From Candidatus Bathyarchaeota archaeon (GTDB lineage: Archaea > Thermoproteota > Bathyarchaeia > 40CM-2-53-6), in assembly GCA_005888675.1 (NCBI GenBank), contig VBBA01000296.1, forward strand, positions 1 to 7,218: a DNA stretch of 7,218 bases, given 5' to 3'. Both the position numbers and the translations under genes were made by a program. Below, one piece after another: positions 1-6,537 of the stretch; positions within the stretch are counted from its first letter, which is position 1, and every line of letters starts with the position of its first letter. Below the pieces are notes generated by a model. It was not told where the DNA came from and did not search any database. It saw only the letters and a program-made list of their open reading frames with translations.

Positions 1-830
1 TTCGACGCTTTTCCGACAGACTCCTCGTCAACAAGGCAGAACAATGATTCGCCAAGCATCATCATACTTGACATGAATCCTTGACTCGCAAGATACCTCA
101 TCGCGTGATCAAGCCTAGCGCTCTTGAGCGACAGACATTCGGTGAACCTTCTCGAAAGCTTGACAAATCTCTCGCTGTCTGGCTTCTGGAGAAATCGTGA
201 AACGAGATTCTCCGCACAGGAGTTTACTCGATCACTCAAACTAACATTTCCGAGAACTCTCGTCTTCCGGAATGGTCCAAAGCTACCTGAGACAACTCGC
301 GACTCCTGCCCAAACCTAAACCGTTGGGTTGAGCCAATGCCTGGAGCACCAGGTTTCAACCGTACCACAACTCCTCCGGTGAACTCCGACGCCACTGTCC
401 CAAGTCCAGTTCGAGCTTCCACTTCTGCCACGTGTGCGATTTGGGCCGCTTCGAGCCGTTTGAGAGGCTGGCCAAGGTTTTCATTAATTGCGAATGCTAA
501 GCTCAACGCCCCTGCGCCGCTAGTCCCGTAACCGCATCCGACTGGTAATTCGCTCGAATGGGACACCCTAGCGCTGAATGTTCCGACCTTCTCTCGGAAC
601 TTCCGTAGGACGATTCTCGAAACAACTGCTCGTTCGAGCGGTCTCCCATTCAGAAGGATCAAATCTTTGCGATGAGAACTCGGATTCAGTGTTACGCGAG
701 TTGTAACCCCCTGCTCGACACAAATTCCTGTTCCTGTTGATCCGATCCGATTAGCATCCTTGAAGCCGTCGTGTATTCGGAAGAAGCCTGTAATCTGGCA
801 CGGTGAGAATGCAACGCTCGTGCCTGCCAT
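1..830 (-). CDS. Pantoate kinase (archaeal GHMP kinase), C-terminus cut by window edge
   Basis: Archaeal pantoate kinase phosphorylates pantoate with ATP in the cytoplasm to give 4-phosphopantoate, the archaeal route to CoA. The minus strand reads open for 276 residues from ATG at 830 to the window edge, so the last few dozen residues are missing (my recollection is about 300 for the family). Visible motifs in order: ITGFF at 13-17; GSTGTG at 30-35 followed by GVTTRV; the glycine-rich GHMP ATP loop PVGCGYGTSGAGAL at 96-109; AHVAEV with His133 and Glu136; RTGLG at 140-144; GG at 152-153; and RLKPGAPGIG at 157-166. An in-frame TAG lies seven codons upstream and no other ATG intervenes, so this start is well supported. 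GGAG lies about 13 bases before it, too far for a good ribosome site. Oddity: residue 145 is Thr where the family usually reads GLGDV. The gene is divergent from the ABC exporter. Family assignment is confident, activity less so. Confidence 0.88.
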   Translation of the reverse strand, partial: MAGTSVAFSPCQITGFFRIHDGFKDANRIGSTGTGICVEQGVTTRVTLNPSSHRKDLILLNGRPLERAVVSRIVLRKFREKVGTFSARVSHSSELPVGCGYGTSGAGALSLAFAINENLGQPLKRLEAAQIAHVAEVEARTGLGTVASEFTGGVVVRLKPGAPGIGSTQRFRFGQESRVVSGSFGPFRKTRVLGNVSLSDRVNSCAENLVSRFLQKPDSERFVKLSRRFTECLSLKSARLDHAMRYLASQGFMSSMMMLGESLFCLVDEESVGKAS

Positions 831-1041
831 CCAGCGACTCTTTCTCCGCTAGACGAGACGTACGGGTTGGACTTCATAGCTTCCCGGCTATTCTCAGTTT
901 GACTCTAAAGACTACGTATCTACCCTTATGACCGCCCGGAGGAACTCTTCTGTTATCATTTCTCTGGCTTGTATATCCCGCTGACCCATTGAGTCTCCCC
1001 CCTCAAAATACAATTCCATTCTGATTTGATACTTAGTCACG

Positions 1042-1050
1042 AGGGTTTAT
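1042..1050 (+). promoter_or_regulatory. Probable archaeal TATA box for the ABC exporter (leaderless)
   Basis: A GGG-TTTAT element ends 26 bp before the ATG at 1076, with a purine-rich stretch (CGAGGG) just upstream where a BRE would sit. No Shine-Dalgarno sequence precedes the ATG. This spacing fits a leaderless transcript starting at or next to the start codon. It is a pattern match only. Confidence 0.35.
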
Positions 1051-1075
1051 CCAACAGATCTGGCAGATTAGTAGT

Positions 1076-1501
1076 ATGTTGAGGTCTCGCCATGTCCAAC
1101 GAACTCTTGAGGACCTTCGACCCTACCTTGCGCCACTCATTGTCCTATTACTAGTATCACTGTTGGCCATTCCGATAACGCTGATCGTTCCTCTTCCCAT
1201 CAAGATCTTGGTTGACAGCGTTCTCGGTTCCCAGTCATTGCCCAGATATCTCACAATTGTTGTAGGATCGCAAGTCTCCAAAGGGTTCGCGATATGGCTC
1301 GCAATCAGTATGCTCTTGGGTACCGCAGTTCTGACTTGGCTGCTGAACCTGGTGAATGTCTGGTACAGCAGCAAAGTTGGAAATCGGATGACGCTTGACG
1401 TTCGGGCACGCTTGTTTCGACAGATGCAGCGTCTCTCGATTGCCTACCATGATACTATGGGGGCTGCAGACTCAGCGTATCGGACTCTTCGGAATCGATA
1501 G
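1076..1501 (+). pseudogene. ABC exporter, N-terminal fragment (first two membrane helices), frame broken
   Basis: This is the 5' part of a fused ABC half-transporter (type IV/MsbA-like exporter), continued in another frame at 1491-2810. The fragment has TM1 at about residues 18-39, then PLPIKILVDSVLG (39-51), typical of the end of TM1 in this family. TM2 lies at about 72-96, followed by the long cytoplasmic helix KVGNRMTLDVRARLF and the QRLSIAYHD elbow at 118-126. Homology holds to ADSAYR at 131-136. The next five codons (TLRNR) and the TAG at 1499-1501 are out-of-frame noise. Families of this kind normally carry about 12 residues between the YR and the next membrane helix, but here only 10 bases remain. 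ATG 1076 is chosen because the amphipathic N-terminus before TM1 has normal length and a TATA-like box sits 26 bp upstream. Whether the break is biological or an assembly error cannot be told here. Confidence 0.8.
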
Positions 1502-2810
1502 CCTGATTCCCCTAGCAACTTCTATCCTAACACTTGCGGCAATGATTCTTGTTATGGTTTACCTGGACTGGCAGCTTGCTCTGATCGCTTTGCTCGTCTC
1601 TCCTTTGATGTTTGTTCTTACGTTTGTTTTTCGGCCCCGGATTCGGGCCGGGTGGCGAAGGTTTAGGGCCTCGGAGAGTGCCGCTATGGCAGTTGCTCAA
1701 GAGAGCCTAGGTGCCTCCAGACTGGTGAAGTCGTACGGTCAGGAGGAGCGGAAGAACGAGCAACTCGTCTCTCACTACAATGATAGTCTCACTGCACAAC
1801 TCAAAGTCCAGGTGGACGTCGCGTTCTACAGTCTACTTGTGGGCGTTGTGACAGCTGCCGGTCTAGCGGCTGTGCTCTACATAGGCATCGGGCACGTTCA
1901 AGCAGGCATCCTGTCCCTCGGTAGCCTTCTGGTTGTGAACTACTACGTGACTCAGCTCTATGGTCCCCTCAGGAATGTGGGACAGTCAATACTGGACATT
2001 CAGATGTCCATGACCGGAATTGAGAGGTATCACGTCGTACTAGACGAGAAACCCGACGTGCCTGAGTCACCGAATGCGCTTCCACTCGTCAGAGCTAAGG
2101 GCAAAATCGCCTTCCAGAAAGTATCATTCGAATACACAAAGGATCATGATGTACTCCACGACGTATCCTTCGAACTACCATCCGGCAGTCGTCTCGGCGT
2201 TGTCGGTCCCACTGGCTCAGGCAAGACCACGCTGTCCACCCTACTCCTTCGCCTCTTTGACCCGACCGAAGGCGTGATCACTCTGGACGATATCGACTTG
2301 AAAGACTACAAGCTGGCCGATCTTCGAAACCAGTATGCAGTGGTTCACCAGGAGACGGTTCTTTTCTCGACGACGGTGGCTGAGAACATTCGCTTCTCAA
2401 AGCCCAACGCAACCATGGTCGAGGTTATTGCAGCATCAAAAGCCTCGAAAGCTCACGACTTCATTACAAATCTACCAAACGGATATGACACTCTGGTCGG
2501 TGAACGGGGAATGAAGTTGTCTGGAGGAGAGCGCCAACGCATATCACTAGCTCGCGCATTTCTCAAGAACGCTCCCATCCTTGTACTCGACGAGCCTACC
2601 AGCTCATTGGACATTCATACTGAATCAGCGATCCTCGATACGATTCAAGAGCTGATGAAGGGCAGAACTACCTTGATGATCGCCCATCGTCCAAGCACTC
2701 TGAGGGATTGTAATATGATTCTGGTGCTCGATGATGGCAGAGTGAGTCAAATGACCACCGAAGTCGAATCGGTAATCTCCGGCATGAACGCTGTCGGCGT
2801 ACAGTCATGA
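1491..2810 (+). pseudogene. ABC exporter, remainder of membrane domain and full ATPase domain
   Basis: This is the 3' part of the exporter begun at 1076. True homology starts at GIDSLIPL (1491); an upstream in-frame ATG at 1395 lies inside the 5' fragment and is not a real start. TM helices 3-6 follow, with the coupling region ESLGASRLVKSYGQEE. The nucleotide-binding domain is complete: Walker A GPTGSGKTT at 2205-2231, Q-loop with VVHQE, signature LSGGERQR at 2517-2540, Walker B ILVLDEP with catalytic Glu at 2592-2594, D-loop SSLD, and H-loop His at 2685-2687. Both fragments together give about 577 residues, close to the usual 580-600 once the missing ~9 residues are added. Such half-transporters act as homo- or heterodimers and use ATP to expel lipids, drugs or peptides; the substrate cannot be inferred. 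The ATPase part shows no decay, so any break is recent or artefactual. Confidence 0.85.
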
Positions 2811-2834
2811 CTCATGCTCAATCGGTCAAACCAT

Positions 2835-2849
2835 GTCTTGTCTGAAGAC
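2835..2849 (+). terminator. Weak hairpin after the ABC exporter
   Basis: GTCTT and AAGAC form a 5-bp stem around a 5-base loop, 25 bp after the exporter stop. No proper T-run follows (only GATTTCCTT). Archaeal terminators rely mainly on T-runs, so this is a tentative call. Confidence 0.15.
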
Positions 2850-2915
2850 GATTTCCTTAGTATGAATGCAGAATTTTGGGCCGATTTCTAGCTCAAGCGA
2901 TTAGAACCGACTCAA

Positions 2916-2927
2916 GGCTATTTAGCC
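2916..2927 (+). promoter_or_regulatory. TATA-like element within a 12-bp palindrome, upstream of the sugar operon
   Basis: GGCTA-TT-TAGCC is an inverted repeat of two 5-base arms. Its centre, CTATTTAG, resembles an archaeal TATA box, with CTCAAGG just upstream. Transcription would start about 25 bp downstream, near 2947-2950, leaving a leader of about 30 bases before the GTG at 2979. A regulator bound to the palindrome would block TBP. Pattern match only. Confidence 0.25.
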
Positions 2928-2978
2928 TGTCCTTGCCCCTCCTCTTTCAATCACCTGGTTGGGACGCGATATGAAACA

Positions 2979-4004
2979 GTGAAGGGCCTGATACTAGCTG
3001 GAGGATTTGCAACTAGACTCCGGCCTTTAAGCTGTTCAAAGCCCAAACTGCTCTTCCCTATAGTGGGTGTACCCCTAATCGATGTAATGCTGGACTGGAT
3101 GAAGCCGGCCGGTGTCACCGAAGTTATCCTTGCAGTCAACCACCTCGCCGACCGTATGCGAAAAGAGATCGGTGAGAAAAGAAGAGGACTCGACGTTCTA
3201 TATTCGATCGAACCCGAACCTCTTGGAACTGGGGGCCCACTAAGATTGGCTAAGAACCTCCTCGGTTCCGACGAGCCATTTCTAGTAATCAATGGAGACA
3301 TCGTCAGCAATCTTGACCTTCGCAAGATAGTCAAGGCGCACGAGGACAACGACCACATCGAAGCAACTATTGCGCTTGTGGAAGTACCTGACCCATCCCA
3401 TTATGGCCTTGTGCGGATGGATAAGGATCGGAGGATCAAACAGTTTGATGAGAAGACCAAGAACGTCGATGGATCTGGAGTGGTGAATGCTGGAGTGTAC
3501 ATACTTAGCCCGGAAGTACTAGAAAAGATACCGAGTAGTGGAATGGTGAGTATCGAACGGCAGGTCTTTCCAAAGCTCGCGAAGGACAATCTCATGCAAG
3601 GCTGGGAACACCGGGGAGGATACTGGTACGATGTTGGCAAAATTCCTGATTATGTTCGCGTAAATAGAGAGTTGCTCGAACAATCTGACGCCACAAATAG
3701 AGCAGGAAAGGAAGGCCCGACCTATGTTGGCAGAGGGTCAGTCATCGAGCAGAGCGCTCAAATCGGTGCATACAGCATATTGTCGGACAAAGTAACAGTG
3801 AAGTCCGGGTCGAGAATCAGAGATTCGATAGTATTCGAAGAAACCCTTGTAGAAGAGAAATGCCAGATTGAAGGCGCAATCGTAGGAGAACGTGTTCGAC
3901 TAGGAACAGGAGTCCGTCTTGGTCCCGGCTCATTGGTCGCAGGAGAAATATCCATCCCAGCAGGCCGAACTTTCGGTGAAAACTCAGTCGTCCTAAACGC
4001 TTGA
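2979..4004 (+). CDS. NDP-sugar pyrophosphorylase (mannose-1-phosphate guanylyltransferase-like)
   Basis: This enzyme transfers a nucleotide from an NTP to a sugar-1-phosphate, giving an NDP-sugar and pyrophosphate in the cytoplasm. The 341 residues are intact. The N-terminal nucleotidyltransferase domain (1 to about 235) shows LAGGFATRLRP at 6-16, Lys23 in the SKPK motif, the PLGTGGPL loop, NGD at 105-107 (metal-binding Asp), VNAGVYI, and the GGYWYDVGKIPDY motif typical of GMP-pyrophosphorylase-like enzymes. From about residue 246 come hexapeptide repeats of a left-handed beta helix (IG, VG, LG steps). Gly-to-Ala in the usual GGFGTR is a mild variation. The start is GTG at 2979; an ATG at 2971 runs into TGA after two codons. 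The mutase starts 4-13 bp downstream, so the two form an operon. The sugar and base (GDP-mannose, UDP-GlcNAc or dTDP-glucose) cannot be decided. The C-terminal part may be only structural, being shorter than in bifunctional ST0452-type enzymes. Confidence 0.87.
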   Translation: MKGLILAGGFATRLRPLSCSKPKLLFPIVGVPLIDVMLDWMKPAGVTEVILAVNHLADRMRKEIGEKRRGLDVLYSIEPEPLGTGGPLRLAKNLLGSDEPFLVINGDIVSNLDLRKIVKAHEDNDHIEATIALVEVPDPSHYGLVRMDKDRRIKQFDEKTKNVDGSGVVNAGVYILSPEVLEKIPSSGMVSIERQVFPKLAKDNLMQGWEHRGGYWYDVGKIPDYVRVNRELLEQSDATNRAGKEGPTYVGRGSVIEQSAQIGAYSILSDKVTVKSGSRIRDSIVFEETLVEEKCQIEGAIVGERVRLGTGVRLGPGSLVAGEISIPAGRTFGENSVVLNA

Positions 4005-4008
4005 TCGA

Positions 4009-4479
4009 GTGGAAGGTATGACAAAGGTAGAACAGGCGGCATTTCCGACGACAAGTAGGCTGTTCGGAACCAACGGAATCAGAGGTGTAGTCGGCGAGGA
4101 GATCAATATTGACCTAGCCTACCAAGTTGGAAGCAGCATAGCCACACTCTTCAAAGGCCACCCGATACTCCTCGGAAGAGACGGACGAGTCTCGGGTCGA
4201 ATGATCATTGAGGCCGTAGCCTCCGGACTCTTGGCACAGGGGAATGACGTCCAAGACCATGACCTCATCACCACGCCAGCCCTGCAATACCTAGTCAGGA
4301 TCTCGAATGGGGGAGCCGGAGTTATCGTCATAACGGGTTCAAAGTCATTGACACGGACGGAGTCGAAATTCCTAGGGAGAAAGAAGCAATTGTTGAGGAT
4401 ATGCTCCAGAAAAATCACTGGACGTTGTCCAGTCAACCCGGCCGTAGAATCAAGCAAGACCGGATCGGTATCTACCTAG
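4009..4479 (+). pseudogene. Phosphohexomutase (GlmM/ManB type), N-terminal fragment, frame broken
   Basis: This is the 5' part of an alpha-D-phosphohexomutase, continued in another frame from 4332. It shows RLFGTNGIRG at residues 17-26, the GRDGRVSG sugar-phosphate motif (LLGRDGRVSG), LLAQGNDV and TTPALQYLV, then GGAGVIVIT. At that point (4330-4334) the family continues with TASHNPPEYNGFK, carrying the catalytic phosphoserine. Here the sequence jumps straight to the codons for NGFKVIDTDG in another frame. The 5' frame then reads noise to a stop at 4477-4479. The start may be GTG 4009 or ATG 4018; GGAAGG lies only 1-2 bases before the ATG, too close for a normal ribosome site, so neither is firm. 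It follows the pyrophosphorylase by 4 or 13 bp. As written, no active enzyme could be made. Confidence 0.82.
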
Positions 4480-5381
4480 ATGCGATCTTGAGGCATCTCG
4501 AAGGATTTGATCCGGATCTATTCAAGCGCTTGACAGTGATCGTCGATGTGGGCAACGGAGTCTCATCCCTCACGACGCCAATCCTACTAGGGCGGCTGGG
4601 TTGTAGAGTCGTTGTTATCAATGGAAACATTGACGGCAACTTTCCAGGACGACAATCCGAACCCCGTCCAGAAAATCTCAACACCCTCTCGAAAGCAGTC
4701 CTACAGGAGAACGCGGACCTGGGTATTGCCCATGACGGCGACGGAGACCGGGCGATATTCGTGGACGAGATAGGGACTATTCACTGGGGCGATCGTAGCT
4801 TCGCGCTTGTCGAAGATATGATCCTTGCCGAAAAGCCCGGTTCCAAGATCGTTACCCCCCTCAACTCATCGATGGCTGTCAAAGAAATAGCCGACAAAAG
4901 AAAAGGACACGTGATCCTCACAAAAGTTGGCAGCATCTACGTTTCACGCACCATGCTCAAAGAGAACGCGATCCTCGGAGGCGAAGAGAACGGTGGAATC
5001 TTCTATGCTCCTCACCATTCAGTCAGAGACGGAACAATGGCAGCAGCTCTAGTCCTTAGAGCGATTGTAAAAAATGGTCAATCACTGTCCAAGATAATGT
5101 CCAAACTCCCATCATATCACATGTCCAAGGAGAAGGTCCTCTGCGGGAACAGCGGGGAATGCGAGCGAGCAATGCAGCGGCTTTCAGAGAAGATCAAGGA
5201 CAAGGTGTCTAGTACGATGGACGGGATCAAGGTGCAGGTAGACGGTCGAGGCTGGGTCCTGATACGACCAAGCGGGACTGAACCTCTAATCAGAATCTAT
5301 GCAGAAGGAAAGACAGAGTCGGATGTCAAGGGGCTAATTGGCAAGTACAAGCCGCTGGTTGTTGAATCCCTAAACGGCTAG
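4332..5381 (+). pseudogene. Phosphohexomutase (GlmM/ManB type), remainder lacking the phosphoserine loop
   Basis: Homology to the mutase resumes at NGFKVIDTDGVEIPREKE from 4332; the first ATG in this frame (4401) is internal. Three of the four active-site elements are intact: the metal loop DGDGDR at 4734-4751 (usually DGDADR), the sugar-recognition loop GGEENGG at 4977-4997 as in archaeal PMM/PGM/GlmM enzymes, and the phosphate-binding RPSGTEP at 5265-5285 near the C-terminus. The fourth, the phosphoserine loop, is missing at the junction with the 5' fragment. Both parts plus about nine residues give about 466, normal for this family. The enzyme would interconvert hexose(amine)-6- and 1-phosphates, feeding the pyrophosphorylase upstream. 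Glucosamine, mannose or glucose specificity cannot be decided. The lack of any other decay suggests a recent deletion or an assembly fault. The gene ends in a CTAG shared with the convergent small gene. Confidence 0.86.
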
Positions 5382-5584
5382 GATTCTACGCTTATGGTCC
5401 CTTTGCCATAGCACTTGTAACATCCGATAGTTTCAGTCTCAGGCTTATCATACGTCTGTCCCGGTTTTACCGCAACGGTCAAATTTCCCGTTCCACGACA
5501 GATGGGACACTGGATAGTCTTCGGACCCATCTCCGGCGTCAAGGGCTTAGGCTCCCGAGAGCTTTGAGCTGTTTCGGTCGACAT
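5378..5584 (-). CDS. Small DnaJ-type zinc-knuckle protein, 68 residues
   Basis: The protein has a polar N-terminus (about 1-22, rich in Pro, Glu and Ser), then CPICRGTG at 26-33 and CYKCYGKG at 55-62. Both fit the CxxCxGxG pattern of DnaJ-like zinc centres, so the four cysteines probably bind one zinc ion. The 21-residue spacer includes VKPGQTYDKPETETI, probably a beta hairpin. There is no J domain, so this is not a co-chaperone. A stand-alone zinc ribbon could bind RNA, protein or redox partners; I do not recognise a named family. ATG 5584 is preferred because GAGG lies 4 bases upstream; GTG at 5602 would add six residues. It is convergent with the mutase and overlaps its stop: one CTAG gives TAG on both strands. 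It is divergent from the DUF4260 gene. The conserved cysteine pattern makes it very likely real. Confidence 0.8.
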   Translation of the reverse strand: MSTETAQSSREPKPLTPEMGPKTIQCPICRGTGNLTVAVKPGQTYDKPETETIGCYKCYGKGTISVES

Positions 5585-5613
5585 GCCGCCTCGAAAGATC
5601 ACGGCCTATGGTA

Positions 5614-5628
5614 GGAATTGAAGATTCC
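5614..5628. repeat. 15-bp imperfect palindrome in a divergent intergenic region
   Basis: GGAAT and ATTCC flank a 5-base centre, between the divergent zinc-knuckle and DUF4260 genes, 30 bp from the start of the former. It could be an operator, but a 5-base arm is weak evidence. Confidence 0.2.
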
Positions 5629-5715
5629 GAGTGTTCTCTCTAGCGGACAGGGTCCATTCCAGTTGAGGAACAGTTAGAAGAGGACACTCCATCTGTTGGT
5701 CGACCCTTGAGTGAT

Positions 5716-6162
5716 ATGTCAGAGGATGCTAAACCTCCAAAGGCTGGCCCAGGATTTCTACGCCTGAACTCGACAATCTACCGGCTCGAGATGTTATTGG
5801 TAACCGTCGCTATCATCCTGATCTTATTCTACTGGCGGCTGTTCCTGGTCAGAGACCTGAACGTTTACCTAACGATCTTCTGGATCCTTTGGCCGGATCT
5901 GGGCTCGTTCATTCCAATCGGACTAGCAACACGTGGCGGTAGAATCTGGCCCAGCTGGGGGTCAAGCCTCTACAATTTCCTGCACACGTTACTAGTTGCT
6001 GTTCCCATACTCGCAGTATGGAGTTTCATTGCTGGTGTGGTTCAATGGCCACTTCTCGGATGGATCGGACACATTACCATGGACCGTGCGGCAGGCTACT
6101 ATCTCCGAGCAAGCAGCAGTAGAAGCAATCTAGCTATTGGTCAACGGTCGACAGGACCCTAA
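5716..6162 (+). CDS. DUF4260-like small integral membrane protein
   Basis: This 148-residue protein has about four hydrophobic segments: roughly 26-45, 51-71 (weaker), 85-110 and 111-122. Conserved-looking landmarks match what I recall of DUF4260 proteins: RLE at 23-25 before the first helix, a WPDLG motif with Asp61 in the second, YNFLHT at 86-91 with His90 starting the third, and GHITMDRAAGYYL at 118-130 with His119, Asp123 and Arg124. The pattern of buried His, Asp and Arg could point to a membrane enzyme or ion site, but the family function is unknown to me. ATG 5716 is taken; TTG 5707 would add three residues. No clear TATA box or Shine-Dalgarno sequence was found upstream. The C-terminal tail after 131 is polar and probably cytoplasmic. 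It stands alone between a divergent gene and a gene-free stretch. Confidence 0.75.
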   Translation: MSEDAKPPKAGPGFLRLNSTIYRLEMLLVTVAIILILFYWRLFLVRDLNVYLTIFWILWPDLGSFIPIGLATRGGRIWPSWGSSLYNFLHTLLVAVPILAVWSFIAGVVQWPLLGWIGHITMDRAAGYYLRASSSRSNLAIGQRSTGP

Positions 6163-6537
6163 CTCCCGGCCCGGGCCCAGCGTCGACCTCGCAATCTCAA
6201 CCTGCACTTTCAAAATCACCGGATAGGCAGACCAACCCCTAACCTCCCCAAGACCAGCCCAGCTTTGCACCTTCTCCTCGCGGCCTTTGCATAATCCTCC
6301 TCAGGGGGTTTACGAATTGAGCGTGAAACTTGAGCACAAGAGGGAGATTGGGTATAAGTGTCCCAAACAAAAATCTTGAGCGTGGGAACTTTCGGGGACA
6401 ACAGTCAATGCTCGGTCCTGTGGAAAGCTGGTCAAAATCCGACTAGCCCGCCTTAACGCCCATGCTGGGACGGTTTTGCTCTCATGGATCGGGTACAAGG
6501 AGATAAGAGCCACGAAGCCTCTAAATCCATTAAGATA
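6163..6537. other. Intergenic stretch without a convincing gene
   Basis: I find no protein or tRNA here that I can support. Short minus-strand open frames at 6216-6401 and 6310-6513 overlap each other and look random. Contents: a GC palindrome GGCCCGGGCC (6168-6177) just after the DUF4260 stop; a TATAAG (6353-6358) that could drive the downstream gene with a long leader or a short RNA; and TTGAGCGTG repeated at 6317 and 6376. AAGGAGAT at 6497-6504 resembles a ribosome site but has no start at the right distance. Confidence 0.5.
6317..6384 (+). repeat. Direct repeat of TTGAGCGTG, copies 59 bp apart
   Basis: TTGAGCGTG occurs at 6317-6325 and 6376-6384, each followed within a few bases by AACTT. 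The copies flank the TATAAG at 6353-6358, which makes regulator binding sites conceivable. Two 9-base copies in 375 bp could be chance. Confidence 0.25.

Noticed and set aside
124..531. 135-codon open frame on the plus strand
   Set aside because: It is the shadow of the pantoate kinase on the minus strand, whose frame carries a full set of GHMP kinase motifs through the same region.
1484..1495. Programmed +1 frameshift at CTT-CGG in the exporter
   Set aside because: The direction would fit, but about nine conserved residues are also missing, which a frameshift alone does not explain.
4330..4340. Programmed -1 frameshift in the mutase
   Set aside because: There is no slippery heptamer, and slipping would still give a protein without the catalytic serine loop.
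5378..5602. DnaJ co-chaperone
   Set aside because: Only two CxxCxGxG motifs occur, in a 68-residue protein without a J domain; DnaJ has four motifs and is far longer.
6168..6177. GC palindrome as an intrinsic terminator
   Set aside because: No T-run follows, and a 10-base self-complementary GC block is not enough for a terminator call.
6216..6513. Two overlapping minus-strand open frames
   Set aside because: They are short, overlap one another, show no motif or hydrophobic pattern, and have no ribosome site.
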